Assembly: GCF_014529535.1 (NCBI RefSeq)
Contig: NC_050737.1
Span: 6,798,763 to 6,862,762, forward strand
DNA length: 64,000 nucleotides
Reading direction: 5' to 3'
Source: Bradysia coprophila
Taxonomy: Eukaryota > Arthropoda > Insecta > Diptera > Sciaridae
In this document: in pieces, positions 32,431 through 44,111 of the stretch
Numbering within the stretch: the first letter of the stretch is position 1
Layout of the letters: every line of letters begins with the position of its first letter
Program-made: the position numbers and the translations under genes
The notes under the pieces: model-generated
What the model was told of the DNA's origin: nothing
The model's input: the letters and a program-made list of their open reading frames with translations, nothing else
Database searches by the model: none

Positions 32431-33537
32431 GACTGTTGTTGTAATAAATTAACGGACAAAATAAAAGTTAGTTTCTTTTCGATTGACCGACTCCAATAAA
32501 ATGTCCCTTTGACAGTTTTTGTAAAGTTCTTCTGCTTCAAGAAAAAACCCAAATTGAAATGTTAATATCTGAACATATACCCTGCTCAGAACTCGGCTAA
32601 TATTTTTTCGTGCTTTAAGTATAGTTTCCACTTAAAAAGAGCACTTCGTTTAGCCTCCGTCTACATGACAGTTGTAAAATAGAACAAAAGAACTGATGTC
32701 ACGCAAACGGAGTGGAAATTGAATTTATTTCAATTTTTTACTTGTCAAATACACAACTTGGAACCTCGTAAGTACAATGCTTTACGTGATTAGGCAATGT
32801 AAATGAAAATGAAACATGCCGTAGCACGTAAAAGTACAACACTTGAAAATTCGGCAATAGTGCAGAACAATTTTTTATTTACAATAACATTCTTAATTGT
32901 GGCCAATGAACAATGTTCATTGAACATTTATTTTGGGTGATTGATACGATTGTTTCATTTTTTTATTTATTGATGAATTTAGACTAAGCCCCACCACTTG
33001 GGTGGGTCATTTCCCTTGACTGACTATCAATACTTTCAATAATTCCAGTTCCAGTTGTCTTACCATTTTTAAAAAAAGCTGGTGCTTTTAAGAACACAAA
33101 ATTATAGTCAGATGAAAAAGCGAAACAAGAATGGTCTATTTGCTACATCATTAATTGAGTATCACTTTTATTTTCACTGGGCGTTTAGAAAACTCAAAAT
33201 TAATTTAATTTTCTGAAGAGCTGCATGAATCGAAGGTTCAGCGAGCGATGTTTTACATCCAATAAATATGAGTACTTAAAAACGCTTTTAAAATGGTATA
33301 TTTCTTGCCTACCTCTTGAAAAAATAAAACTCGTGTGAATTACGGCCCTCGCTTCGCTCTGGCTGCAAAGTTCAAACTCGTTCATACATTTTTAAAACGA
33401 AAAAATTTCACGCAAAAATTGTCGTATATCCCATTTTACTACTGAATTACGCTACTCTGGTCGAAATTGATTTTTGAAGCCTCTGAGAATTACTCGAGCT
33501 ATCAGTTTCTCAAGCAAGCAAAAACTCTTTTGGGAAG
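32431..33537. other. Intergenic 5' of F-box gene B and left flank of Penelope element
   Basis: No gene seen. Short minus-strand frames at 32449-32631 and 33200-33385 have no recognisable content. The DNA from about 33415 shares phrases (gaattactcgagctatc) with the diverged tandem repeats at 35915-36290, on the far side of the retroelement. Confidence 0.5.
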
Positions 33538-33591
33538 TACTTCTAAATTTTTTTGTATTTTAAAGTCGGATTAGCTCAGTTTATTCTTTTA

Positions 33592-33645
33592 ATTTGCCAA
33601 ATATTTCGACTTCAAATCGAAGTCATCATCAGTGGCTGTAACAAA
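33592..33645 (-). ncRNA. Hammerhead ribozyme core of the Penelope element
   Basis: On the minus strand: CTGATGA (33632-33626), a perfect 6-bp stem GACTTC/GAAGTC with loop GATTT, then GAAA (33607-33604) and a short stem ATTT-GGC-AAAT followed by a UA that fits the cleavage position. These are the invariant hammerhead elements in the right order. Hammerheads are known in Penelope-like element terminal repeats. Stem I is less clear, so activity is uncertain. Confidence 0.7.
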
Positions 33646-34009
33646 ATTCATCAAAAAAATATCAGCGCACTGGACACAATACAACTTTTGTTTAAATGTA
33701 AAATTACCTCAAAGTCAAAAATCAAATTCTAAAGTAAATTACATTATCGTCACAGTATTTCCAATTCTAAAATAAATTGAGAAATTCCTTTACATTAGAA
33801 CTAAATAAAAATCAAATTCGGTAAATCGACAATCTTACATAGCATCGGTGGTCAAAACGAAATCTTCTCTTATCAAAAAGAGACCGAAAACAGTCAAACG
33901 ACTATAGTTAAACGACTAAATGACAATCTAAAATCATACAAAGTCCAAGCAATTAGAAAACATCAACACAGCAACAGAAAATTACAAAATCATCATTCAA
34001 CAAAACGCA

Positions 34010-34372
34010 TCACACACCGATAATGTTGTTATACGTTGCAGACAACATTATAGAGTCCGTTTGTTTGTTAAGACAATTCTTTGTTCTCTTTGTGGCAATC
34101 ATCTCCAGCACTTCTCTTTTCTTCTTGTTACTCTCTCGATGAACAATTTTTGCACGATTCCAAAGCGGAGTATGATTACATTCAATAGCATGTTCACACA
34201 ACGCACTATGTCCTTTGTTCTTAATGCTGATATTATATTTGTGTTGATAAATACGTTCTTTCAAATACTGTTTAGTGGTCCCGGTATAGTTGAAACCACA
34301 AGTACATGGAATACGGTAAATCAATTCGGATTGCAACAGTTTCGGAGTGCTGTCTTTAAGCTTGCTAAACAA
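34010..34372 (-). pseudogene. Penelope-like GIY-YIG endonuclease domain, out of frame
   Basis: A 120-codon frame overlapping the end of the RT frame by about 50 bp but in another register. It begins FSKLKDSTPKLLQ and carries LIYRIPCTCGFNYTGTTKQY, the GIY-YIG core with the CxC-type cysteine motif of PLEs, followed by LKERIYQHK and ECNHTPLWNRAKIVHRE. The endonuclease nicks target DNA for priming. One small indel near 34370 separates it from the RT; this could be mutation or sequence error. Confidence 0.85.
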
Positions 34373-35790
34373 GGAATCTTCAAATTGTTGTTACTTTTGC
34401 CAACTAACAATAAGTCATCTTTGCAGACCGATTTCAGCTTTTCGAAAAGGCCTTTAACATAAGGTATAGCAACAATTGGTAATTTCTCTTTTCGATCCAA
34501 TTTGTCAATAGTATGAGCAGCAAACTTATCTCGTACAGACTTGACTAACTCTTCTATTAGTTTAACCGGATACAAATTTTCTCTTAACGTCGTTTTTAGC
34601 AAATCGAAATTCTTGTCATGATATTCAGGCTCGGATAATTCCAAAATTTTCTTAGCAAGTAATGTAACGGTGTTTCGTTTATAACTCATTGGAAGATGCG
34701 ATTTGAAGTTTAAATATCGACCGGACCAAGTAGCTTTGTGAAACCAATCAGTCTTGACGCTTCTGTCTTCTCGAATGCACATGACTTCCAAAAACGAAAT
34801 TTTTCCATTATTTTCCTTCTCTACAGTGAATTGTAGATGTTCATTATACTCGTTAAATTTTGAAACAATTTCTTCGACTTTGTCAACGGGAACCGCAGTG
34901 AGAATGTCATCGACATAACGCCAGAAAAAGGGTAATTTGAAACCCAGTTTCTTGATGACATCATCTTCCAAGATTTCGAGTACTAAATCTGCAAATACTG
35001 GACTGGCAGGCGAACCCATTGGTGAACCAAATATTTGTCGATAGAATTGATCATTAAATTGAAAACAGCATCCTTCGAGAACAACTTTAATGCCTGCTAA
35101 GAATTCATCTTTGGGGAGGTTGGTGAATTTCTTGATTTTGGTCCAGCGTTTGTGAACAGCAGCATAGACAAGCTCGTTAGGGATGTTGGTAAATAACGAA
35201 ACAACATCTAAAGAAATCAACCTGTAGTTAGCTGGCAGCCTTATCCGTCTCAGTTTCGAAACTAGTTCAGTAGCATTGCGTATCGTTCTGCCAGATTTAC
35301 CAACCACATTTTTCAACACGTTGGCAAACACTTTAGACAAATTATAGGTGGGTGAATTGATACTCGCAACAATAGGTCTAGCAGGTCGATTAATTTTGTG
35401 GATCTTAATCAAACCATACATCTTTGAGCACACTGAGTTGTATCTTCTGTACCAAGTCCCTTGTTCATCTGTAATGTAGCCTTGATCTTGCCAATGAGTA
35501 AACAAATCATTTACTTTGTCTTGAATACTAGCTGTAGGATCTTTGTTGAGTTTCCTGTAGGTTTTTTCGTCGTTCAGCAAACTAAAAATCTTGTGTTCGT
35601 AGTCGGATCGGTACATAACAACAGTCACGTTTGATTTATCGGCATTTAGTACCAACAACTGCGAATGTTGTTCAAGAAAAGTTTTTGTTGATTCATAATT
35701 CGCTTTCACTATTTCATCAATGGTGTCACGTTTCGTTGGTGACTTTTGGAAATTCGAAATGACGTTACACAGTTTGTTCCTTGTATTCAA
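34321..35790 (-). pseudogene. Penelope-like reverse transcriptase (N-terminally truncated)
   Basis: A 489-codon frame. RT motifs in order: KMYGLIKIHKINRPARPIVA, the LISLDVVSLFTNIP block, QIFGSPMGSPASPVFADLVL, the catalytic FWRYVDDIL and GKISFLEV, all typical of Penelope RT, which is related to telomerase. In intact elements the frame runs into a GIY-YIG domain; here it shifts near 34370 and stops at 34321. The first residues come from 5'-truncated sequence and the start is not a native one. Nonfunctional relic. Confidence 0.9.
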
Positions 35791-35914
35791 TCTAATATAC
35801 TTCTAAATTGTTAGACCAGAAATCCAGAATTCCACTACCCGTCAGATAAAATTTTTTTCTGGAAATCCGCTCCAAAAATGTCGTGGTATAACAAGTTATA
35901 TTTACAATTACTCC

Positions 35915-36290
35915 AAACTCACATCTCCAATATCATTCTCTGTCAATTAAAACAAAAAATTTGAAAATCGGGTAAAAATTACTCAAGTTATCGCGCGGTA
36001 ACAAGAAAAGGCGTCTGTGTAGAGTTTCTCCCATCTCGTTGTTCGAATATTATCCATCTGCAAACTCAGCCTCAAGAGTTTCAATCTTCGTCGATTGAGG
36101 CAAAATCTTTGAAAATCGGATAAGAATTATGGAAGTTATCGCGGTAACAAGTAAAAAATTATATTGAGAATTACTCCCATCTCATTACTCCAATATTTCC
36201 CATCTACGAACTCAACCTCATGGTTTTCATTCTGCGTCGATCAAAACCAAAATTTTGCAAATCGGTAAAGAATTACTCGAGCTATCGAGT
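35915..36290. repeat. Diverged tandem repeats, about 120-150 bp units
   Basis: Three units share an order of landmarks: ctccaatat...cccatct, then (a/g)tcgat(t/c)(a/g)a..caaaat, then tttgaaaatcgg(g/a)taa, then attactc(a/g)ag(t/c)tatcg. Units begin near 35925, 36045 and 36185. A further piece lies near 33470 on the other side of the Penelope insertion. Confidence 0.6.
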
Positions 36291-36508
36291 ACACAAGTGT
36301 ACGGTCGTTTTCTGTATTTAACGTTTTTTGCCAGTGCAGAACATTTTCAAAATATCATAGTGAACTTAGCATTACGGACATTTAAGGGTATTTTCTTTCG
36401 TAAGACCCTGACTTTTAGTCAAGGGAATAAAAAGTAGAAATTATTTATAAAAAATAGACGGACAGTCATCGTCTTTGTGAGGCAAAGAAAGTGGACAAAT
36501 TATTATTA

Positions 36509-36763
36509 CATTGGATGCTGTGCAAGTAATTTATTCAATGAGGTAACTATTTTGTGATAGAGGCAAACTCCCAAGTGTGTTTTTTGAGCAACAAACTTCG
36601 ATAACTGTCTTTTTCACAAGTGTAGCAGAGTTTTCGTCTTGGATATATAACTAGACTTATCGAAAAACAGTTGCCGAAGCAAGTTGCTCAATAATGCAAG
36701 AGCGAGTTTGTGAGTATCACAAAGTTGTTTCCTATTCAATGAATTGCGTAACAGCATCCAATG
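36509..36763. mobile_element. 255-bp MITE, CATTGGATGCTGT termini, TA duplication
   Basis: Inverted repeats of about 50 bp: left CATTGGATGCTGTGCAAGTA..., right complement CATTGGATGCTGTTACGCAA.... It is flanked by TA on both sides (36507-36508, 36764-36765), consistent with a Tc1/mariner-type mobiliser. The interior contains a second nested symmetry around ttgctcaata/tgagcaacaa. Confidence 0.75.
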
Positions 36764-39700
36764 TATTCTCTTTTATTCCACATGTAATCAATCCTTTTTT
36801 CAGGGTGTAAATTGCTGCACAATGCTCAACTTTCGCATGGGGCAGGCATTCAATTTTTAATTCATTGGGAAACACTTTGCTTCACATGTTCACATAATTT
36901 CTTTTCAGTCTGCATTTTTCTAAAATTGCGAACGGTAAATAGTTATTCACGAACCAGTTCAGGACGATCGATTTTAGATAATTTCTCTTGTAGCCTCAAA
37001 TCAACCGTCCTAAATAAGGTACGTGCACAAGTTTTCATGCAAAGGTACGAAAAACCGAGAAAATTTTAATATTGCCCTCATTCTCGGTTCCGTCGCATAA
37101 AAATGCAAATTGTTTAGCTGACGGGCTCGATTGCTCCTGGGAAAAGAAGTTTTACTTAAGTAAAAGTAAAAGACTTTGTAACAAGTGAATAACTTGATTT
37201 TTAAGAACATTTTCTTGTATCATACTACAAAGGCACCTTGCTGTAGTGAAAATCATTGTGTTGCGCTCTAAAATTATTGATGATTTTTCGATTTTGATGG
37301 TATTACCAGAAACCAAGATGGTTTGTGTTAAATTGTCTTATTTATATTGTAGAGAGAGATTGTATGTCATTAAATTTTGCCTTACATTGAAAGTTTATGA
37401 TGTGTCTTAATCATTAATGTGTCCGTTCGTGTTTCCTGATTATCTAGCAAATATTTCCGAATGTTTTCACATGTCGTTACATCGAAAAGTATATTTGAAA
37501 AAGTAATTTTGCGCGTACATTATCTTTTGTGACAACGTTTTAATGATATCCATTTGCGCTAATTCAAATCAAATGTAAAATTATACCACTAAAACGGTTA
37601 TTACGGCGACAATTTCACATTGATAATTAGACCAAAGAAAATGATGTCAAAACAATGAAAATACATTGAAAACCGGAGCGTAACACAAAATGACTTCTTC
37701 TATCTCTACCATCTTTCATATTATGCCATGCACCCTCATTTGAATCACCAAAATGGCAACATTCCTTTTAGGTCCTTTCATATTATGCCGATATAAAAAT
37801 CTCCCAAAATTATAATATGAAGCCACACACATGTTTCATGATTCGCAGAATTATATGCGATCCAATTATGTTTCGTCATTTTTATGGTATGGTGATAAAG
37901 TTCTCTGTTTGACTATTTTGTATAGAACTTTACCCTTATTTTATTCTACCCTCATAAACAGCATAATCCCATTTTATTCGCCATGATGGTTATATTTAGC
38001 CGAACAGAGAATGGAATTTTATATAACATTTTTTTCATTGGTATGTTTAGCTATTAAAAGCGTTTATTAAAGCAACGTGCCCTTTTCGCATATACTACAA
38101 AGTAATGGAATAAGGTTTTATTGGTGGAAGAAAATGGCGTCGACATTATTAATTTTCAATACGAGAATTCTTGGATCGGTTCGAATGAATGGCAGTTTTA
38201 CACACATTTTTTTAAACTATTTCTAATATTCTCTGATTAGACTTTCACGTCAGCTATTCAAATTTTGTAAATTAATTTTATTGATGCCATTTCTGTTTAA
38301 TTTAATTGAAGATTTTTCGAGTTTTACAATGGGGTTGGTAATGAGATTATAGAAAGTTTTTGCGTATTTAAGGCATAAGAAAAGAAAAACGCCAGTGTTG
38401 GCAAGACTATTATAAATTCTGAATCTTTGCTTAAGTGTCTGCATCGAACAAGTCAAACTTTCCTACAAACGGTTGTTCATTCCCATCATTCCCTGCCATT
38501 TATTTACCAGGAACAATGTATTGTGAAAAGCTGTGAAATAAATCCGGTTCCACCTCTTGAAAAATATTCGCAGCGAAGCAACTCTCACTTCTAAAAATGG
38601 AGATCTTCGTGCCTAGAAATATTTTTCCTGGACTAGTTTAACTCGATCAAATTTAAAACAGGTCATAGGTTATAGCACAAGAAACAAACTACGGCCGGAA
38701 TTTTTTTCAAAACTTTTACAAATTTTGAATCTTGTTTCTTGCTAAAACATTTCTAAATTGTCAAAATTTGTGTTCTTCGTGATCAACTCAGAAGTGTCTT
38801 AACCTGTCCTTTTAGAACCTAGATAGTCACAGGCGTTATGAGAATTAAATTATTTCGTTTCTTGAGTTGGCACATTCAAATGAACTCATTGAAGTCAGGG
38901 CCGAATATTTGTGAATTTTTATTTCTATTGAAATGATTTTTTTTAAAGTAGTTGATTAAAATTAAAGTTAGGATTAAAGTTTATATAAGTTGGGGATAGG
39001 TTCAGTAATTTTCAGCAGTGGCGGTATCTATGGTATGAACAAATTAGTTCACTATAAAATGTTAATTCGATCAAATTTGAATAGGCAAAAGTGAATTAAT
39101 ATTGAAAGAGGAGTTGCGGGACTTTCAGAATATTAAAATCGTCGTATTATTTAAAACTTGGCAAAATCTGGTATGGTGTTCTTGCAAGAACAAGAAAAAA
39201 GTGTTCGAAAAATATCAGTGTTAATTGTTGTGTGGCAGCCACTCTGTGGATCGTCAAAAATACAGCACTAAATCCTGGTGTACTGACCGTGTTTTTTCCT
39301 TCTATATTTTAACGATATATTTGTCGGGTGTGTGATAAATACTGTGAATGTGACACTGTTCCCTAACTAACCCTGGGTGTCTAACTAAAGTTTAGTGGTT
39401 TTCAACCATTGAATATGGACTTATTATTTTTACATTAATTTATCGAATTCCTACAGCTCAATAAGAACCTTTTTTTGTTGCATATTTTATCACCTGAGTG
39501 TTTGAGACATAACAAAAAATTGGTAAACATATTCCCAGGTGACAAAGTGTACGAAGAAGTACATCGTGCATATCCATTAACGCCAGGAAATGTGTCATTC
39601 CCATTATACATGATTTCACATTTTATGCTACATTACAGCCACTCGACCTGGTAATAGAAGTTTGAGCGCCCTTAAAACTGTTGTTAATTTTCGGACTTAC

Positions 39701-40045
39701 TCAGCGGTCAATTAGGCATATAATTATGTAGTGTAATTGCAGCATGTTTTAGTGCATATGATGTCAATTCAAAGGTCACAATGCAATGCTCCAATACGTT
39801 ACTGTCACATTCATTATTTTTGACATCAGTACGTCACTTTGCGACCCCTTTATGTACCGAATTACCCTACAGTAACAGTAGACTTTCGAAAAACCAAGAA
39901 AAAATTTTCTTGGTTTTTTGGGTTTTGGAGCCCATTTTTGAAATTTTTTGGTTATTGATGAAAATGTGGAATAAGAGATCTTTTTTACACCGATTGGTGA
40001 GCAGGTAGGTTTGGGAACAACAACATATCGGGTTTTTACAAGAAA

Positions 40046-40195
40046 ATATCGATGTATCGATATATCGATATTTTGATAATATATCAAAATACCAATTATT
40101 ATCGATTATCGATTTTTTTTTGATTAATTTCCGATAAAAAATTTTATCGATTATCGATAATCGATTATCGATAATTATCAATTATCAAAATCATT
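40046..40195. repeat. Cluster of overlapping ATCGAT palindromes
   Basis: About 150 bp made largely of ATCGAT, TATCGATA and TTATCGATAA words with flanking AT. It ends TTATCGCCCATCCCTAC, close in form to the termini of the hAT-like element at 45596 (CATCCCTA), so it may be the decayed end of a related repeat. Confidence 0.6.
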
Positions 40196-40489
40196 ATCGC
40201 CCATCCCTACATTTTTTAAACTGAAATAATAATTTGCGCTACGAAAAACCTTTGTTTATATTAAAAGTATATACGAGGTGAAAAGTCAATCTCAATGAAA
40301 AATAAAAAAAATAAATTTTGATAGAAAAAAATGTACCAGCAACAATTTAATGACATGTATCTGTAAACTTTGACTGTTACCTTAAGACAATTCAGTTGTT
40401 AAAACAATTAAATGGAAATTACAGATGAAATGCATTATTGTTATTCTTGTAAGTTATACAGGATCATTGACTTCATTTGTCTAACAAAA

Positions 40490-41090
40490 TAGTTGTTTAC
40501 AAAACAAGGGATAAAAATTTTAAAAGTAGAGCTTCGCCTTGGATCAAACACAGAAATGATATTTTTCATTCCAAGCTATGTAATGGTTAACATGTTTTTG
40601 AAACCAAACCCAATTTTCTTGTTTTACCTAGGTGTGGGGAAAATAAAAGTATGTAATAGTTATTTAAATGCTTTTGTTTCCCCCAGGGTCGAAAGTGACT
40701 TATTACACACCTAAGGAAAACTAGAGAATTGGTTTTAGTTTCAAAAGCGTGTAAAATCCATTACACAACTCGGGATAAAAATGAAAAGTCTCGTTTTCGT
40801 GTGTTTAATGATCTCAGCTTCGCCTCGGATCAACAAAATTCACACTAAAACTCTACTTTTCAAGTTTTTATCCCTTGTTATGTAAATAACTATTACACGA
40901 CAAGAGATAAAAAGTTGAAAAGCACAATTTTCGTGTGAAGTGAAAACGTGACTTTTCATTTTTATTCTGAGTTTTGTAATGGATTTTACATGTTGTGAAC
41001 TAGAAAAACAAATCTCTTGTTTTCCTAAAGATGAAATTCGCCACTTTCGACTCTAGGGAAAATAAAAGTATGTAAAAGCAATTTATTTGA
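40490..41090. repeat. Complex folded repeat
   Basis: Phrases recur in both orientations: acaagggataaaaa and its complement tttttatcccttgt, ggaaaataaaagtatgtaa (twice, direct), agcttcgcct(t/c)ggatcaa (twice, direct), and gtgtaaaatccattacac near 40754 with gtaatggattttac near 40976. It looks like nested foldback DNA with no coding potential. Confidence 0.6.
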
Positions 41091-41548
41091 TGAACTTTCG
41101 GAACCAATAAAAATATATTTTATGTTAAATGATTGAGTATAATCATTAAATATCACAAAGTAGAAGAGACTGAAAAAAAATTGTTTGAGAGTGACTGAAA
41201 TACAATATTTTTGAAATATTGTGCGGAATCTACCTATTCTATGGGTAAGAATTCAACTGAGATATAGTCTGTGTTAGTCCTGATGAAATTTTATTACTAA
41301 TTGGATCATCTAGCATCTAGCCCTCATCTACGATAGCGTAGGTAAATTCATAATAAAAGACATAGTCTAAGAAATGGTTTCACAAAAAAATAAATTTATT
41401 TAATAGAATTGACAAACTGAGAAAATCCAAAAAGAAATTTATTAAATATTAATTGACGAATGCTGAGTATTTAATTTAAAATGCGTGGCCGTTCGACTAG
41501 TCCGCTACTAAAAGCCATTGAGTATTGTTTTGTGGCCGGAGTTTTTCC

Positions 41549-42437
41549 TTATTGCAAAGGAATAACTTCCGAAGACTTGCAAAGTCCAGGATATGTGGCA
41601 CTACATCCCTTAGTGCAAGCAGAACAAGGAATTCCGGATGTATAAATTGGTCTATTCAAAATATTGGTCAACGAATAGTTGCACACAATGTAGACATTTT
41701 TGCGTGAATTTGCGAATGTCGTAATAGCACATCCGACTCGATTAGCACCAGCTGACACAATCTGTGTGAAATGACCGATTTGCGCACTGCGAAAATTAAA
41801 AATTTCAATTAAAATTGGTTATCTGGAAAATGAGCCTCTCACAACGTACTCAGTGTCGCTTGGTCTGTACTTGTTGATGTAGGTCATGTCACAGTCTTTG
41901 TACTCATCGAACCACAAACCGAACAAGTAGTCAACGGCTTTGATGGTTTCAAAGTAGTTTGGAGTTGACATCACCATTGCGATATTTTGACCAGCATATT
42001 TGTAAGTGGCAGTGTTACGGCACTGATCATGGCCATAAGTACATGTCTTGGCGTTGTATTCTGCTAATTTAGCCAGCTCATCGTCCCACGTCTATGGTGA
42101 AAACAATAATGTTAAAATGGTCACTAAATAATTAGGAGTGGAGTTTCTTTACCATTTCAATCATTCGATTAGCGCTCTTGTAGCCACTGATTTTTCCGTT
42201 TGCAATGTCGCTTCGTGCTTGATTATGTTTTTTGAGAAAATAAGCTTTCAAGTCAGCTGTCATAGGTACTAGGGTGCGTTCAATGGGACACTCTCGTCCA
42301 AAATTATCAGTACTTCCACAGCCAATGTGTTTAGTATTAGATGGACAGTTAAGATTATTCTGACAATAGTCAAATGCAGAGACTATTTCCTTCAGTAAAA
42401 TAGTAGCTAGAACAACGGTCACTATTGATGGATTCAT
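41549..42437 (-). CDS. CAP-superfamily secreted protein (antigen 5-like)
   Basis: Three exons: 42153-42437, 41850-42091, 41549-41786, total 254 residues. A signal peptide (to about residue 21, IVSA) precedes a cysteine-containing segment (FDYCQNNLNCPSNTKHIGCG) typical of insect antigen-5-like proteins, then the CAP domain: LKKHNQARSDIANGKI, MTWDDELAKLAEYNAKTC, AGQNIA, IGHFTQIV and VYIVCNYS, ending in a cysteine-rich tail (CSACTKGCSATYPGLCKSSE). Intron 2 uses GTACGT and splits a codon. Dipterans have many such proteins, secreted in saliva, gut or reproductive tract; the specific role cannot be told. The family's CAP fold binds lipids in some members. Standalone gene. Confidence 0.92.
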
Positions 42438-42562
42438 GGTATCTTTTTGTACTTTTAAACTCGAAAATTGTAATCACAAGGAAAAGTTTGAGTTGATACT
42501 GAATGTATTGCTCAGTGGAACTGTTACTCTTGATATGATGACAGACATTGTGCTGTTACTCT

Positions 42563-42570
42563 AATTTATA
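42563..42570 (-). promoter_or_regulatory. Possible TATA box of the CAP gene
   Basis: TATAAATT on the minus strand, 126 bp before the start codon, would allow a 5'UTR of about 95 nt. Position and match are plausible but AT-rich DNA gives such words often. Confidence 0.3.
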
Positions 42571-43141
42571 CCAGTACGATCATCAATCCAATAGTTTATT
42601 TATTTTTTAATTAAAACTTCAGACTTTAGTCAATAAGGTAAACAATTTATTCCGAAGCATATTGAATATTAAATTTCCAATTGTATCAACAAATTGAAAA
42701 TATTTGCAAATTGGTCGAACGTTCTATGAAGATAAATAATTAATGAAGAGTCTGCCTTCTTTGAAACGATGTCATCAATACTGTACACGTCATGACTTGA
42801 TGACGAATTGTTGTTGTTTTTTTTTGTAAACAACGATAATATGCGTCGTACATTTATACCACCGAGACTAAATAATGAAGGCACGTTTTTACCGCAACAA
42901 ATACCTATTGTTTTGTGACAAAAAATGATTAATATCGATTTCAAAAATTAATACAGTTTTGACTTATACGATTCTAAAAATATATCTTCGACGATTAATT
43001 TAACAGTTGCTGAATAGAATTATCCACTATTTTTGCTGTTGTAAGTAATGAGCATAACTATTTTAGTTCTATTGTAGAAACAATAACTATGTTTGCCCTG
43101 AAAGTTTTCTTTTTTATCAACCCATATTTCCGAATTTTCCG
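42571..43141. other. Intergenic
   Basis: A 91-codon minus-strand frame at 42669-42944 begins with TTG, not ATG, and is unsupported. Nothing else seen. Confidence 0.5.
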
Positions 43142-44111
43142 AAATGTAACTCAAATGAGTCGATGTCCACTGATCGATCATAAATCAGGGCAAGTGGTCG
43201 GAAAGTGAACGACAACCTTTTGAAATATTTTTGAAAAACCATTTTTTAACGGGTAAAGCGTCTCTCCTGCACAACGGCGTCAACATGAAGGTCGTACCAT
43301 ACAGTTTAAATTAAAGGCTGTTCAATTACCTTTCGAACGATACCACACTTTCTATATTTGTGTTTCGAAGATTTTTTAGTCAGTCTACTCTATGGCATAA
43401 TAAGTAAACGTTTTAGCTTATATCCTAAATAATAACCCAAATAAAACTAAACCTTGGAAATGAAAAGAGTTTTGAGTTAAGTCGAAAATCTTATGGTCTC
43501 TGTACTTTCGAGTAGACCGACTTTCGCATATAAAATGAGCTGTACAGCACAGCTGTGGCACACTACAAATAGTAAATCTGGTATCGTCGTAAAGCTGACA
43601 ATTCACCTGATTCAAAACAAGACCCTTCTTAGCATCGTGTGACCTAGATCCTCAAAAGTGTTCGCTGTGGTAAACAAATTATTGACAAATATTGAATCAA
43701 TCAACCAAACTAAACTATATTCGTGATATTCGGCCATTTTTAGTCAAGAATAGTTCCTAGAATACGAAATTAACATCAAAGAGTCACGACTTATACCCAT
43801 CTTAGCTCTCAACATTGAATAAATGCACTAAATTAGCTACTCATATGAAAGTGGTCTTCTAACATCACGCTTATAAACACAAATATAGAAAGTGTGGTAT
43901 CGTTCGAAAGGTAATTGAACAGCTTTTAATTTAAACTGTATGGTACAACCTGCATGTTGACACTGTTGTGCAGGAGAGACGCCTTACCCGTTAAAAAGTG
44001 GTTTTTCAAAAATATTTCAAAAAGTTGCCATTCACTTTCCAACCACTTGCCCTGATTTATGATCAGTGGACATCGACTAACATTTATCTACAATAAAATT
44101 TGAGTTACATT
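43142..44111. mobile_element. Element with about 225-bp terminal inverted repeats
   Basis: Left arm 43142-43365 and right arm 43876-44111 are inverted copies sharing GTCGATGTCCACTGATC, ataaatcagggcaagtgg, aaaaccactttttaacggg and AAAGTGTGGTATCGTTCGAA. The right arm has an extra insertion of about 19 bp near its outer end. The 510-bp centre shows no recognisable coding sequence, so this is a non-autonomous foldback or DNA element. Confidence 0.8.

Larger units (their letters stand above)
33550..35797 (-). mobile_element. 5'-truncated Penelope-like retroelement
   Basis: Bounded by a 12-bp direct repeat, TACTTCTAAATT, at 33538-33549 and 35798-35809. It contains a reverse transcriptase frame, a GIY-YIG endonuclease frame and, near its 3' end, a hammerhead ribozyme core. 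PLEs typically make 5'-truncated insertions. The combined frames cover about 600 residues, so the N-terminal part of the polyprotein and any upstream repeat are missing. Confidence 0.9.
36764..41548. other. Intergenic AT-rich DNA
   Basis: No gene is supported. Notable parts are a 45-bp match to about 11820 near 38777, a dense cluster of ATCGAT palindromes at 40046-40195, and a folded repeat at 40490-41090, the last two listed separately. The remainder is low-complexity AT-rich sequence with no frames above about 105 codons. Confidence 0.5.

Noticed and set aside
41549-42437. Calling the CAP protein a venom toxin
   Set aside because: CAP proteins are widespread secreted proteins in dipterans; nothing in the sequence shows a venom role.
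42669-42944. 91-codon minus-strand frame upstream of the CAP gene
   Set aside because: Begins at a TTG with no ATG near the start and has no recognisable content.
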